Below are positions 1-7,037 of a stretch of DNA of 17,217 nt, one piece after another. The DNA comes from Bryobacteraceae bacterium (lineage in GTDB: Bacteria; Acidobacteriota; Terriglobia; Bryobacterales; Bryobacteraceae): assembly GCA_014379815.1 (NCBI GenBank), contig JACMLA010000765.1:1-17217 (forward strand), given 5' to 3'. The notes beneath the pieces were generated by a model. The model ran no database searches. It had not been told where the DNA came from and saw only the letters and a list, made by a program, of their open reading frames with translations. Both the position numbers and the translations under genes were made by a program. The first letter of the stretch is position 1. Each line of letters starts with the position of its first letter.

Positions 1-207
1 CGCAGAGGCGCAACTATATTCCTGACTTCACATGTTCTCGAAGTCGTCGAGCGTCTCTGTGACCGGATCGCTATTTTGAACGACGGCAAGCTTCTTGTGG
101 AGGGTCCGATCGCAGAACTGCGTTCCGGAGCGGAGTCTTTGGAGGATACTTTCGTGCGCCTCGTTGGGCCTTCCAGAAGCGGTAGCGTTCTCGAGTGGCT
201 GTCGTGA
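1..207 (+). CDS. ABC transporter ATP-binding protein, C-terminal end (partial)
   Basis: This is the last 68 codons of an ABC transporter ATPase whose start lies before the window. The frame is open from base 1 to the TGA at 205-207. It begins near the end of the nucleotide-binding domain: a hydrophobic strand (ATIFLTSH) leads into the H-loop histidine, followed by the usual ABC ending VVERLCDRIAILNDGKLLVEG and a short helical tail. The Walker and signature motifs are outside the window. The stop overlaps the GTG of the membrane component by four bases (GTGA), so the two very likely form one exporter of the ABC-2 kind. The substrate cannot be told. Confidence 0.9.
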   Translation, partial: RRGATIFLTSHVLEVVERLCDRIAILNDGKLLVEGPIAELRSGAESLEDTFVRLVGPSRSGSVLEWLS

Positions 208-1811
208 ATAGCCATCAGGCAGGCGCCATACTGTGGGCGCAGTGGCGAACCGTCTGGAACTACACGTTCCGGTACAACCGGCTCGCTAACGCGTTTATGG
301 GCCTGTTTTTGCTGCTGTGGTACGGCGTGTGGGCGGCTGCCGCGTGGGGACTGGCTGTGCTGACCGCGAACCCGGCGGCCTTCAGGGAAACGTTGCAGCC
401 TCTGCTACCGGCAACTTTCCTGCTCATCTTTCTCTACTGGCAGTTGGTACCGCTGGTGATGGTCAGCTCCGGGATGTCACTCGACATGGCTAAGATTCTG
501 GTCTACCCCATCCCGCAGAGCACCCTGTTTACGATCGAAGCTCTGTTGCGACTTACTACGGCCGTGGAGATGGTGCTGGTGACCATCGGCCTGTTTGCGG
601 GGTTACTCCTGAATCCGGATCTCCCCTGGTGGTCGCCCCTGATCCTGATCCCGTTTGCTGCGTTCAACACTCTGATTTCCGCAGGACTACGGGATCTCTT
701 TGCCCGACTGCTCGCCCTGCGGGGCATTCGGGAAGTTTTGATATTCCTGTTTGTCCTTGCTACGGTGGCTCCGCAGGTATTGCTGGCAAACCGGGAAGTT
801 TCGAAGGCTTCGCTATGGGCTGCCATCAAGACAGGCTGGGGCGAAGCCTGGCCCTGGACTTCTGCCGCGCGACTGGCCGAAGGTCAAGGTACCTGGTTTT
901 CCCTGTCCTGTCTGGCTGTTGCCCTCCTGATGGCGTGGCTATTCGCCCGGGGTCAGTTCGAGCGGTCTCTCCGGTTCGATGCAGCCGAGCAGCGTGCCTC
1001 CCCTCAAGCTCCCAAAGGCAGGTCGCTCATGGAGAGGCTATACTCCCTCCCGGATCGCTTTTTTCCAGATCCGATCGGAGTTCTGGTTGGGAAAGAAGTG
1101 CGGTCCCTAAGCCGCTCACCGCGTTTCCGACTGCTGTTTTTGATGGGATTTTCGTTCGGGCTGTTTATCTGGTTGCCTCTGGTGTTGAATAGCAGCGAGT
1201 CATCTCCAGTAAGAACGAATTACCTTACTGTCGTGAGTGCCTATGCGCTTCTCCTGCTTGGGGACGCTCTTTTCTGGAATAACCTCGGGATGGATCGTAC
1301 TGCCGCACAAATCTGGTTCGTAGCGCCAGTTCCGTTTGCGTCGGTTCTGAAGGCGAAGAATCTTGCTGCCGCCTTCTTCGTTTTGCTGGAAGTTTCGATG
1401 GTCGCGCTCGCCTGCAAAGTCTTCAGATTCCCGGTCTCGTGGAGCGATGTGGCCGAGACCCTAGCTGTCATTACAGTCCTGACCGTCATTCTCATCTCTG
1501 CTGGAAACATCGTCTCAATGCGCTTTCCGCGTGCCGTCGATCCAGCAAAGTCCTGGCAGAGTTCCGGCGGGCGTAGCCAGGTCTACTTGCTGGTTGTCTA
1601 CCCATTTGCGTCGCTTCCCATTCTTCTGGCGTACGGAGCGCGCTATTCTTTCGAAGCGGAGTGGGCGTTTTGGGCAGTAATCGCCATTGACTTTATTCTG
1701 GCTCTCATCCTCTACATGATTGCTCTTGAATCCGCTACTGAAGCGGCTGCACAACGTAAAGAACAGATCATCGCTTCGTTGTCGCAGTCACAGTCGCCGG
1801 TGGCAGGATAA
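204..1811 (+). CDS. ABC-2-like transporter permease
   Basis: This polytopic inner-membrane protein of about 535 residues should be the membrane subunit of the preceding ATPase. It has roughly ten or more hydrophobic segments in two blocks, separated by a polar stretch at about residues 255-290. The first block includes LANAFMGLFLLLWYGVWAAAAWGLAVL and LLPATFLLIFLYWQLVPLVMV; the second begins with FRLLFLMGFSFGLFIWLPLVL. The size and layout fit the long ABC-2-type permeases found as ATPase-permease pairs. I chose the GTG at 204 because it makes the GTGA overlap with the ATPase stop. A GTG at 195 would add three residues, and neither start has a clear ribosome binding site. Export is inferred from family; the cargo is unknown. 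Confidence 0.8.
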   Translation: MNSHQAGAILWAQWRTVWNYTFRYNRLANAFMGLFLLLWYGVWAAAAWGLAVLTANPAAFRETLQPLLPATFLLIFLYWQLVPLVMVSSGMSLDMAKILVYPIPQSTLFTIEALLRLTTAVEMVLVTIGLFAGLLLNPDLPWWSPLILIPFAAFNTLISAGLRDLFARLLALRGIREVLIFLFVLATVAPQVLLANREVSKASLWAAIKTGWGEAWPWTSAARLAEGQGTWFSLSCLAVALLMAWLFARGQFERSLRFDAAEQRASPQAPKGRSLMERLYSLPDRFFPDPIGVLVGKEVRSLSRSPRFRLLFLMGFSFGLFIWLPLVLNSSESSPVRTNYLTVVSAYALLLLGDALFWNNLGMDRTAAQIWFVAPVPFASVLKAKNLAAAFFVLLEVSMVALACKVFRFPVSWSDVAETLAVITVLTVILISAGNIVSMRFPRAVDPAKSWQSSGGRSQVYLLVVYPFASLPILLAYGARYSFEAEWAFWAVIAIDFILALILYMIALESATEAAAQRKEQIIASLSQSQSPVAG

Positions 1812-1820
1812 GAAGAATCG

Positions 1821-2771
1821 GTGAAACTGGCCCTGATCGGATTCGGCAATGTCGGACGAGCTTTTGCTCATCTTCTGGAAGCAAAACGATTAGCTTACCC
1901 GTTTCGGATAGTCGCAATTCATACAGCGCGGCATGGCACGGCATTCAGCGAGAAGCGTCTTACGCCTGAGCCGGAATTTGGTCCACCCTCGGCGAGCATC
2001 GACGAATTCCTGGATCGCGCAAAGGCTGACGTCGTTGTGGAACTGACCACGCTGCATCCTCACACGGGCGAGCCCGCCATTACTCATATCCGAAAGGCTT
2101 TCAGCCGCCAGGCTCATGTGGTGACTGCTAACAAGGGACCCATTGCCGTGGCTTATCGTCAGCTTTGTCGTGAAGCGCGGGAGGCTGGTGTTGAGTTCCG
2201 GTTCGAATCTACCTGCATGGATGGAGCGCCCGTGTTCAACCTCGTCCGGAATACTTTGCCGGGCGTCCAGATACGCGGCTTTGCCGGAGTTCTTAACTCC
2301 ACCACCCAGGTCGTTATTGCCGCGATGCGCCGCGGTGCCAGTCTCGAAGAAGGAATCCTTGAGGCGCAAAGCAGCGGGATTGCCGAAGCCGACGCCTCCT
2401 ACGATATCGACGGATGGGACTCCGCGGCTAAGACAGCGGCCCTCGCCAATGTGCTGATGGACGCAGGGATTACTCCGGTGGATGTGCAACGGACAGGCAT
2501 TGCCGATCTGACACCGCAGTACATCCAGACTCTTGCCGCAAAACGTCGCACTGTCTGTCTGGTAGCCCGTGCGAGCGCAACCAGCTTCGTGGTGTCCCCG
2601 GAAGAACTGGACGAGGGCGATGTGTTTGCGGCTTTAACCGGCACGTCGAACCTTCTTCTCCTGCACACCGATTTGATGGGAACCATCGGCACGATATCGA
2701 TTGCGCCGGGCGTGCAACAAACGGCCTACGGCGTCTTCAGCGACATTGTGGATATTGCGCGAAATTTATGA
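1821..2771 (+). CDS. hom: Homoserine dehydrogenase, catalytic core without ACT domain
   Basis: Homoserine dehydrogenase reduces aspartate semialdehyde to homoserine with NAD(P)H, on the way to threonine and methionine. The 316-residue protein starts with a Rossmann dinucleotide-binding loop (GFGNVG, residues 7-12). It has the conserved VTANKGPIA segment (Lys105), a GVLNSTT segment where the family usually has G-x-x-N-G-T, and AEADASYDIDGWDSAAK at about 188-204 carrying the catalytic Asp/Lys pair region (Asp200, Lys204). It ends after the catalytic domain, so the regulatory ACT domain of longer homologues is absent and threonine feedback through it is not expected. The GTG start lies 9 bp after the permease stop, with AAGAAG-like purines in front. 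Its stop overlaps the next start (ATGA). A role in a catabolic route rather than threonine synthesis is possible. Confidence 0.85.
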   Translation: MKLALIGFGNVGRAFAHLLEAKRLAYPFRIVAIHTARHGTAFSEKRLTPEPEFGPPSASIDEFLDRAKADVVVELTTLHPHTGEPAITHIRKAFSRQAHVVTANKGPIAVAYRQLCREAREAGVEFRFESTCMDGAPVFNLVRNTLPGVQIRGFAGVLNSTTQVVIAAMRRGASLEEGILEAQSSGIAEADASYDIDGWDSAAKTAALANVLMDAGITPVDVQRTGIADLTPQYIQTLAAKRRTVCLVARASATSFVVSPEELDEGDVFAALTGTSNLLLLHTDLMGTIGTISIAPGVQQTAYGVFSDIVDIARNL

Positions 2772-3676
2772 AATTCATTCGCTTTCAACACGGGTCCAGT
2801 GAACTCTCAGGTGTACTTACCGACCTCGGAATTGTTTCCTTTCCAGAGATTGCGGGCCGGATGGGAATTCCCTTGCCACCAGACCTGCTGGGGTTCATAC
2901 AGGCGGACCTCACGTCCTCCATTGTTGACCTTTCGCCAGATCTTGACGTGATTCCTTTTACCGAAGTGAAGGCACTGCTTCCTTACGATGTGCCTCCGAA
3001 GATCTGGTGCATTGGCCTTAATTACAAATCACACGCAGTAGACATTGACGCTGTCCAGCCGGATGAGCCAGGTAGTTTCATGAAGCCCGCCAGCTGCATG
3101 TTCCAACCCGAAGGGGAGATCATTCTGCCGCCTGCGGAGGTTAGCAATGATGTGGATGCAGAAGGCGAACTGGGTGTCATCATCGGCAAGGAATGCCGCT
3201 TTCTGGATGCCGGTGATGTCAGTGAGGCGATTTTCGGATACACGACCACGCTCGATCTGACTGCGCTGGATGTGCTGCGGAAGAACCCCCGCTACCTTAC
3301 GCGTGCGAAGAGCATCGACACGTTCTTTAGTTTCGGTCCGGTGATCGTGACGGCGGACGAAATCCGAAATGTGGACAGCCTGGAAGTGATCACGGAACAC
3401 AATGGGGGAGTTTGCTCGCGCGACTTTGTTTACAACATGCATCATCGCCCCTTTGAACTGATTCGGTTTCACTCCGATTTCTTTACCTTGCAACCGGGTG
3501 ACTTGATTTCTACCGGCTGTCCGAAAGGTGCGCGGATCAAAGCAGGTGACAAGGTTCGTGCGCGAATTGAAGGAGTAGGAACCCTGGGAGCGAGCGTACG
3601 TCAGGGCGAGCGAAAGTCTATTCTGCGAAGAGAGTTCCGCGGCCAAGCTGCCAGTGCGGATCGAAGCGCGTCTTGA
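2768..3676 (+). CDS. Fumarylacetoacetate hydrolase (FAH) family protein
   Basis: This 302-residue protein belongs to the FAH superfamily: metal-dependent enzymes that cleave, decarboxylate or isomerise 2-oxo acids. Visible family marks are KIWCIGLNYKSHA (79-90), metal ligands Glu132 and Glu134 in DVDAEGELGVIIG, Asp163 in GYTTTLDLTALD, the active-site lysine in AKSIDTFFSFGP (Lys181), and the C-terminal GDLISTGCPKG turn (244-254). The N-terminal 70 residues form the usual small lid domain. The ATG overlaps the hom stop by four bases, suggesting translational coupling. The last 20 or so residues are polar, extend past the conserved fold, and read through the antisense of the convergent oxidase gene. 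The exact substrate cannot be named; acylpyruvase or 2-hydroxyhepta-2,4-diene-1,7-dioate isomerase-like activity are options. Confidence 0.88.
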   Translation: MKFIRFQHGSSELSGVLTDLGIVSFPEIAGRMGIPLPPDLLGFIQADLTSSIVDLSPDLDVIPFTEVKALLPYDVPPKIWCIGLNYKSHAVDIDAVQPDEPGSFMKPASCMFQPEGEIILPPAEVSNDVDAEGELGVIIGKECRFLDAGDVSEAIFGYTTTLDLTALDVLRKNPRYLTRAKSIDTFFSFGPVIVTADEIRNVDSLEVITEHNGGVCSRDFVYNMHHRPFELIRFHSDFFTLQPGDLISTGCPKGARIKAGDKVRARIEGVGTLGASVRQGERKSILRREFRGQAASADRSAS

Positions 3677-4967
3677 TGGCTCGCATTGCCTCCAGCTGGT
3701 CTGGCGTCCACTGATAAGCCAGCAAATCTCGCTTGCGTTTACCCAGACCGTGCTCCGCAGCAACGGTACCACCCAGCGCCACTACGCGCTCTGCGAAACG
3801 ACGGATCAGACTTCGGCCACGTTCGACGTCCTGCGCCGTGCGCGGAAGCAGATTTACATGGACGTGCGCGTCCCCGATGTGCCCGAAGATAACAGCATCG
3901 TCGGGAAACTCGTGTTTTAGTTCCTCGCGGTAGAACGTCATCATCCCGGCGTTGTGCCTGAGAGGAACCGCAAAGTCCGTGCCCATTTTCTGAAACCCGC
4001 GACGCCTCACCAGATCGTTCACGGCCTCGGGCAGCGCGTGCCGAAAAACGCGAAAGCGTTCGCGATCCGCTAAGCTCACTCCAAACCACGATTCGTCTAC
4101 AAGGGCGCCGGCTGCCTCAATCCGATCCAGCCAATCGCTTGCGGCGTCAGAGTCTTTGTCGATCTCAAGCTCAATCAAGAGACATGCGCCGGCCGCGGGA
4201 GCTACGTCGAAATCACGGGATCTTAGCAGAGCCAGCGAGGGTCCGTCCATGTACTCGAGCATGGTGAGCCCGGCCGCATCCCGCCACTGCTCCACGGCGG
4301 CGAGGGCTTCGTCTTCGCGGCGGAAAAAGACAACGCCGGAAAGAAGACCATCCGGCATGGGTAAGAGTCGCACGGTAGCCTGGGTGATCACACCAAGAAC
4401 GCCCTCAGAACCGATGAACAGGTCGACGTAGTCCATCCCGGGATGAAGATCGAAGCCGGCTGAAAACTTCGTAGTCTCAGGGCGTGGCAAAGCTGGTATG
4501 GGGAAGGGAGTGGGCTCGCCGCGATTCAGGTCGAGAATAGTCCCATCGAGTAGTACCACTCTCAACCTCAATACAGAACGCCGCGTATCGCCGTACCGGA
4601 AACTCCGTGATCCGCTTGCGTTGGTAGCGATGTTTCCCCCGAGACTGGAGGAGTTTTCGGTGGGATCGGGACCGTAGATCTGTCTGGTTTGCGCCGCTGC
4701 GCGCTGCAGATCGCGTAGAGTCGTTCCCGCACCCACGACCGCCGAGCCCCGCTCCACGATGCAGATCTGAAAGCGTTCCAGGGAGACAGCCCAACCCCCG
4801 TTCGGCATAGCGCCGCCAGCCAGGCCAGTGCGGGCACCCACGATCGTGACAGGAATCTTTTGCTGATGAACCGCTCGTAATTCGGAAATCAGCTCCGCTT
4901 CATCCCGGGGGATGAACAGCCGGTCTGCGACGCCCGTGTAACCCGAGGCATCGACAAGTTGCACCAT
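3618..4967 (-). CDS. FAD-linked oxidase, GlcD / D-lactate dehydrogenase type
   Basis: This 449-residue flavoprotein has the two domains of the glycolate oxidase GlcD / D-2-hydroxyacid dehydrogenase family, which oxidise 2-hydroxy acids to 2-oxo acids. The FAD-binding PCMH half shows VGARTGLAGGAMP (43-55), YGPDPTENSSSLGGNIATNA (98-117) and GSEGVLGVITQATVRLLP (187-203). The C-terminal half shows GHIGDAHVHVN (362-372) and AEHGLGKRK (404-412), typical of GlcD and D-LDH. The N-terminus is short, with little before the PCMH domain, but the only sensible start is an ATG three bases after the stop of the RNase J gene, so co-transcription is likely. No iron-sulfur GlcF partner is present in the window. 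The 3' end overlaps the convergent FAH-family gene by 59 bp. Confidence 0.87.
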   Translation of the reverse strand: MVQLVDASGYTGVADRLFIPRDEAELISELRAVHQQKIPVTIVGARTGLAGGAMPNGGWAVSLERFQICIVERGSAVVGAGTTLRDLQRAAAQTRQIYGPDPTENSSSLGGNIATNASGSRSFRYGDTRRSVLRLRVVLLDGTILDLNRGEPTPFPIPALPRPETTKFSAGFDLHPGMDYVDLFIGSEGVLGVITQATVRLLPMPDGLLSGVVFFRREDEALAAVEQWRDAAGLTMLEYMDGPSLALLRSRDFDVAPAAGACLLIELEIDKDSDAASDWLDRIEAAGALVDESWFGVSLADRERFRVFRHALPEAVNDLVRRRGFQKMGTDFAVPLRHNAGMMTFYREELKHEFPDDAVIFGHIGDAHVHVNLLPRTAQDVERGRSLIRRFAERVVALGGTVAAEHGLGKRKRDLLAYQWTPDQLEAMRAIKTRFDPHWQLGRGTLFAE

Positions 4968-4970
4968 CGG

Positions 4971-6638
4971 TCAAACTTCCAGAATCACGGGCATGATCAG
5001 CGGACGCCGCTGCGTTTGCTTGTTTAGATACCTTCGGAGATCGGCGCGGATCTTCTCCTGCATAACGCCCCAGTCCGTTCGTTCTTCTGCGCTTGAGGTC
5101 TCCAGAGTACGAGCGACCACGCGCTGCGCTTCCTGCATGATGTCTTTTTCATCGGTGGAGAGAAAGCCTCTGCTTACTATCTCGGGCAGCCCTTCGGCTC
5201 GACCGGTGCTCTTACTGATGGCGATGATGGGCAGCACGAAACCGTCTTCGGATAGATGTCGCCTGTCGCGAATGACCATGTCTTCGACGACTTCGTCGAG
5301 GCTGCCGGAATCGATGCAAACACGCCCGACCTGTACCTTGTTTCCTCGCCGCGCTCCTTTGCTGTCGAATTCAACGGTCTCGCCGGTTTCCAGCACGAAT
5401 GTCTGCTCCAAACCCCTTGTGAGGAGATGTTCCGCCAGACGCGCATGACGGGACATTTGCAGATACTCGCCGTGCAGGGGTATGAAATAGCGCGGCCGCA
5501 CCAGATTGAGAACCAGCTTTAATTCTTCGGCGCTTCCATGACCTGACACGTGTACCGGAGGGTTCATGGTCCCGTAGAGGATATCGGCCCCTCGCTTGGC
5601 CATGTGGTTCAGCATCCGTCCAATGGCTTTCTCATTGCCAGGAATCACCCGAGCGCTGAGCACGACCATATCGCCCCGTTCCACTGACAAGTTTTTGTGG
5701 TTATCGACGGCGACCCGCGACAGAGCCGACATCGGTTCGCCCTGGGTGCCGGAAACGACAACGCAGACTTTGTCCTTGGGGGCGGTCATGATGTCCTGTG
5801 GCCGAAGAAGAATGCCATCAGGAATATCCAGCAGATTGAGATTGTGGGCAATCTCGGTAACGCTCATCATGCTCCTGCCGAGGAACGCGACTTTGCGGCC
5901 ATACTCCGCCGCGAGGTCGAGGATCAACTGCAGTCGGTGCACCGAAGAACTGAAACAGGACACAACGAGTCGCTTTTCTGCCCGGTTAAAAATATCTTCA
6001 AACCTGGGACGGACAGCGCGCTCACTCTCTGTGTATCCGGGCCTGTCCACATTGGTGGAATCAGACATCAACAGCAGAACCCCGCGCCGACCATAATCGG
6101 CCAGAGTGTGCAAGTCGAAAAGTTCGTTGTCGGTTGGAGTTGGATCTACCTTAAAGTCGCCGGTATGGATTATGACGCCAAGCGGTGTGGTGATCGCCAG
6201 AGCCACGGCCTGAACGATCGAGTGAGTTACGTTGATGAACTCGACCTGAAACGGACCGATTTCCAGTTTCTGTCCCGGCTTAACCCGGTGGAGACGCGTC
6301 GTTGAGAGAAGATCGTGTTCCTCAAGGCGGCGTTCTACGAGTGCAAGCGTAAACGGAGTTCCATAAATCGGCAGATTAAGCTGCGCGAGAAGGAAGGGAA
6401 TTCCGCCTATATGATCCTCGTGGCCATGCGTAAGCAGCAGCGCGCGCACATGCTCACGGTTCTCTTCCAAATAAGCGAAGTCGGGCGTAACGATATCAAC
6501 GCCCAATAATTCAGCGTCCGGAAACATCATGCCGGCATCGATGACGACGATATCGTCGCCATATCGAAGGGCCATTGAATTCATTCCGAACTCGCCCAAT
6601 CCCCCCAGCGGAATCACTTGTAATTTACGATCACTCAT
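4971..6638 (-). CDS. rnj: Ribonuclease J
   Basis: RNase J is a metallo-beta-lactamase/beta-CASP ribonuclease with 5'-to-3' exonuclease and endonuclease activity in cytoplasmic mRNA decay and rRNA processing. The 555 residues match the normal family length. The opening LQVIPLGGLGEFGMNS, the zinc motif HGHEDHIGG (His71, His73, Asp75, His76), HTGDFK near 158, the beta-CASP region with VVVSGTQGEPMSALSR, and VSGHGSAEELK followed by PLHGEY are all family signatures. The C-terminal 100 residues match the small domain used for dimerisation. The ATG at 6638 gives the canonical N-terminus; no strong Shine-Dalgarno is visible. It is divergent from the acidic small protein across 82 bp that contain repeats, and it is the first gene of a likely two-gene unit with the FAD oxidase. 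Confidence 0.95.
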   Translation of the reverse strand: MSDRKLQVIPLGGLGEFGMNSMALRYGDDIVVIDAGMMFPDAELLGVDIVTPDFAYLEENREHVRALLLTHGHEDHIGGIPFLLAQLNLPIYGTPFTLALVERRLEEHDLLSTTRLHRVKPGQKLEIGPFQVEFINVTHSIVQAVALAITTPLGVIIHTGDFKVDPTPTDNELFDLHTLADYGRRGVLLLMSDSTNVDRPGYTESERAVRPRFEDIFNRAEKRLVVSCFSSSVHRLQLILDLAAEYGRKVAFLGRSMMSVTEIAHNLNLLDIPDGILLRPQDIMTAPKDKVCVVVSGTQGEPMSALSRVAVDNHKNLSVERGDMVVLSARVIPGNEKAIGRMLNHMAKRGADILYGTMNPPVHVSGHGSAEELKLVLNLVRPRYFIPLHGEYLQMSRHARLAEHLLTRGLEQTFVLETGETVEFDSKGARRGNKVQVGRVCIDSGSLDEVVEDMVIRDRRHLSEDGFVLPIIAISKSTGRAEGLPEIVSRGFLSTDEKDIMQEAQRVVARTLETSSAEERTDWGVMQEKIRADLRRYLNKQTQRRPLIMPVILEV

Positions 6639-6660
6639 AGTCTGGTCGGCGCTTTCAAGC

Positions 6661-6683
6661 GTAACAGATGGTTTGTAACAGAT
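6661..6683. repeat. Direct repeat GTAACAGAT in divergent intergenic region
   Basis: The 9-mer GTAACAGAT occurs at 6661-6669 and again at 6675-6683, a 14-bp repeat distance, between the divergent rnj and acidic-protein genes. Both copies lie on the upstream side of each gene and could be half-sites for a regulator or polymerase contacts. The second copy also forms one arm of the inverted repeat at 6678-6702. No regulator is known from the sequence. Confidence 0.45.
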
Positions 6684-6702
6684 CAGGCGAAATCGGATCT
6701 GT
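6678..6702. promoter_or_regulatory. Inverted repeat ACAGATC-N11-GATCTGT upstream of the acidic protein gene
   Basis: A perfect 7-bp inverted repeat (arms 6678-6684 and 6696-6702, 11-bp centre) ends 18 bp before the ATG at 6721. The geometry suits a dimeric DNA-binding protein or a small leader hairpin. I could not find a convincing -10/-35 pair with it. Confidence 0.35.
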
Positions 6703-6720
6703 CACTATGAGGTTTCCGAG

Positions 6721-6993
6721 ATGGGCAAAAAGAAAGACAAAGAAAAGAAAAAGCAGGCCATGATAACCACAATCGACGCTGACGTTGAAATCAAGAGACT
6801 CCGGAAAGAGAACGAAGAGCTTCGTGCCCGACTGGAGAGAATCGCGGAACTGACTGAAGATCTTCCTGTCTCTGATGACGAAGACGAGGATGACGAAGAT
6901 GAATTGATTGACGATGACGAAGATCTTGAAGAAGAAGAGGAGGAAGAGGAAGAAGGTGCAACCACCGGCTCCCGTCTGGTGCCATCGCTTTAG
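6721..6993 (+). CDS. Small coiled-coil protein with acidic tail, unknown function
   Basis: This 90-residue protein has three parts. Residues 1-14 are strongly basic (MGKKKDKEKKKQAM). Residues 20-47 are a heptad-like coiled coil (VEIKRLRKENEELRARLERIAEL). Residues 50-80 are almost only Asp and Glu, with an unbroken run of nine glutamates near the end, followed by a short neutral tail (GATTGSRLVPSL). There is no signal peptide or membrane segment, so it should be cytoplasmic. A GAGG ribosome-binding sequence at 6709-6712 sits 8 bp before the ATG, which supports translation. It lies 44 bp before the kinase gene on the same strand. I do not recognise the family; a chaperone-like, nucleic-acid-mimic or ribosome-associated role can only be guessed. 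Confidence 0.7.
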   Translation: MGKKKDKEKKKQAMITTIDADVEIKRLRKENEELRARLERIAELTEDLPVSDDEDEDDEDELIDDDEDLEEEEEEEEEGATTGSRLVPSL

Positions 6994-7037
6994 CTCTGGA
7001 ACTGGTAAGTCGCTTGAGATGCCATAATTGAAACGGT

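Noticed and set aside
1890..2489. Open frame of 199 codons antisense to hom
   Set aside because: The homoserine dehydrogenase frame has clear motifs; the antisense frame has no domain and starts inside hom.
3029..3772. Open frame of 247 codons on the - strand under the FAH-family gene
   Set aside because: The FAH frame carries all conserved metal ligands; the reverse frame has no family features or ribosome binding site.
6705..6965. Serine-rich frame on the - strand opposite the acidic protein
   Set aside because: The polyserine arises only because GAA/GAG/GAT codons read as serine codons on the other strand.
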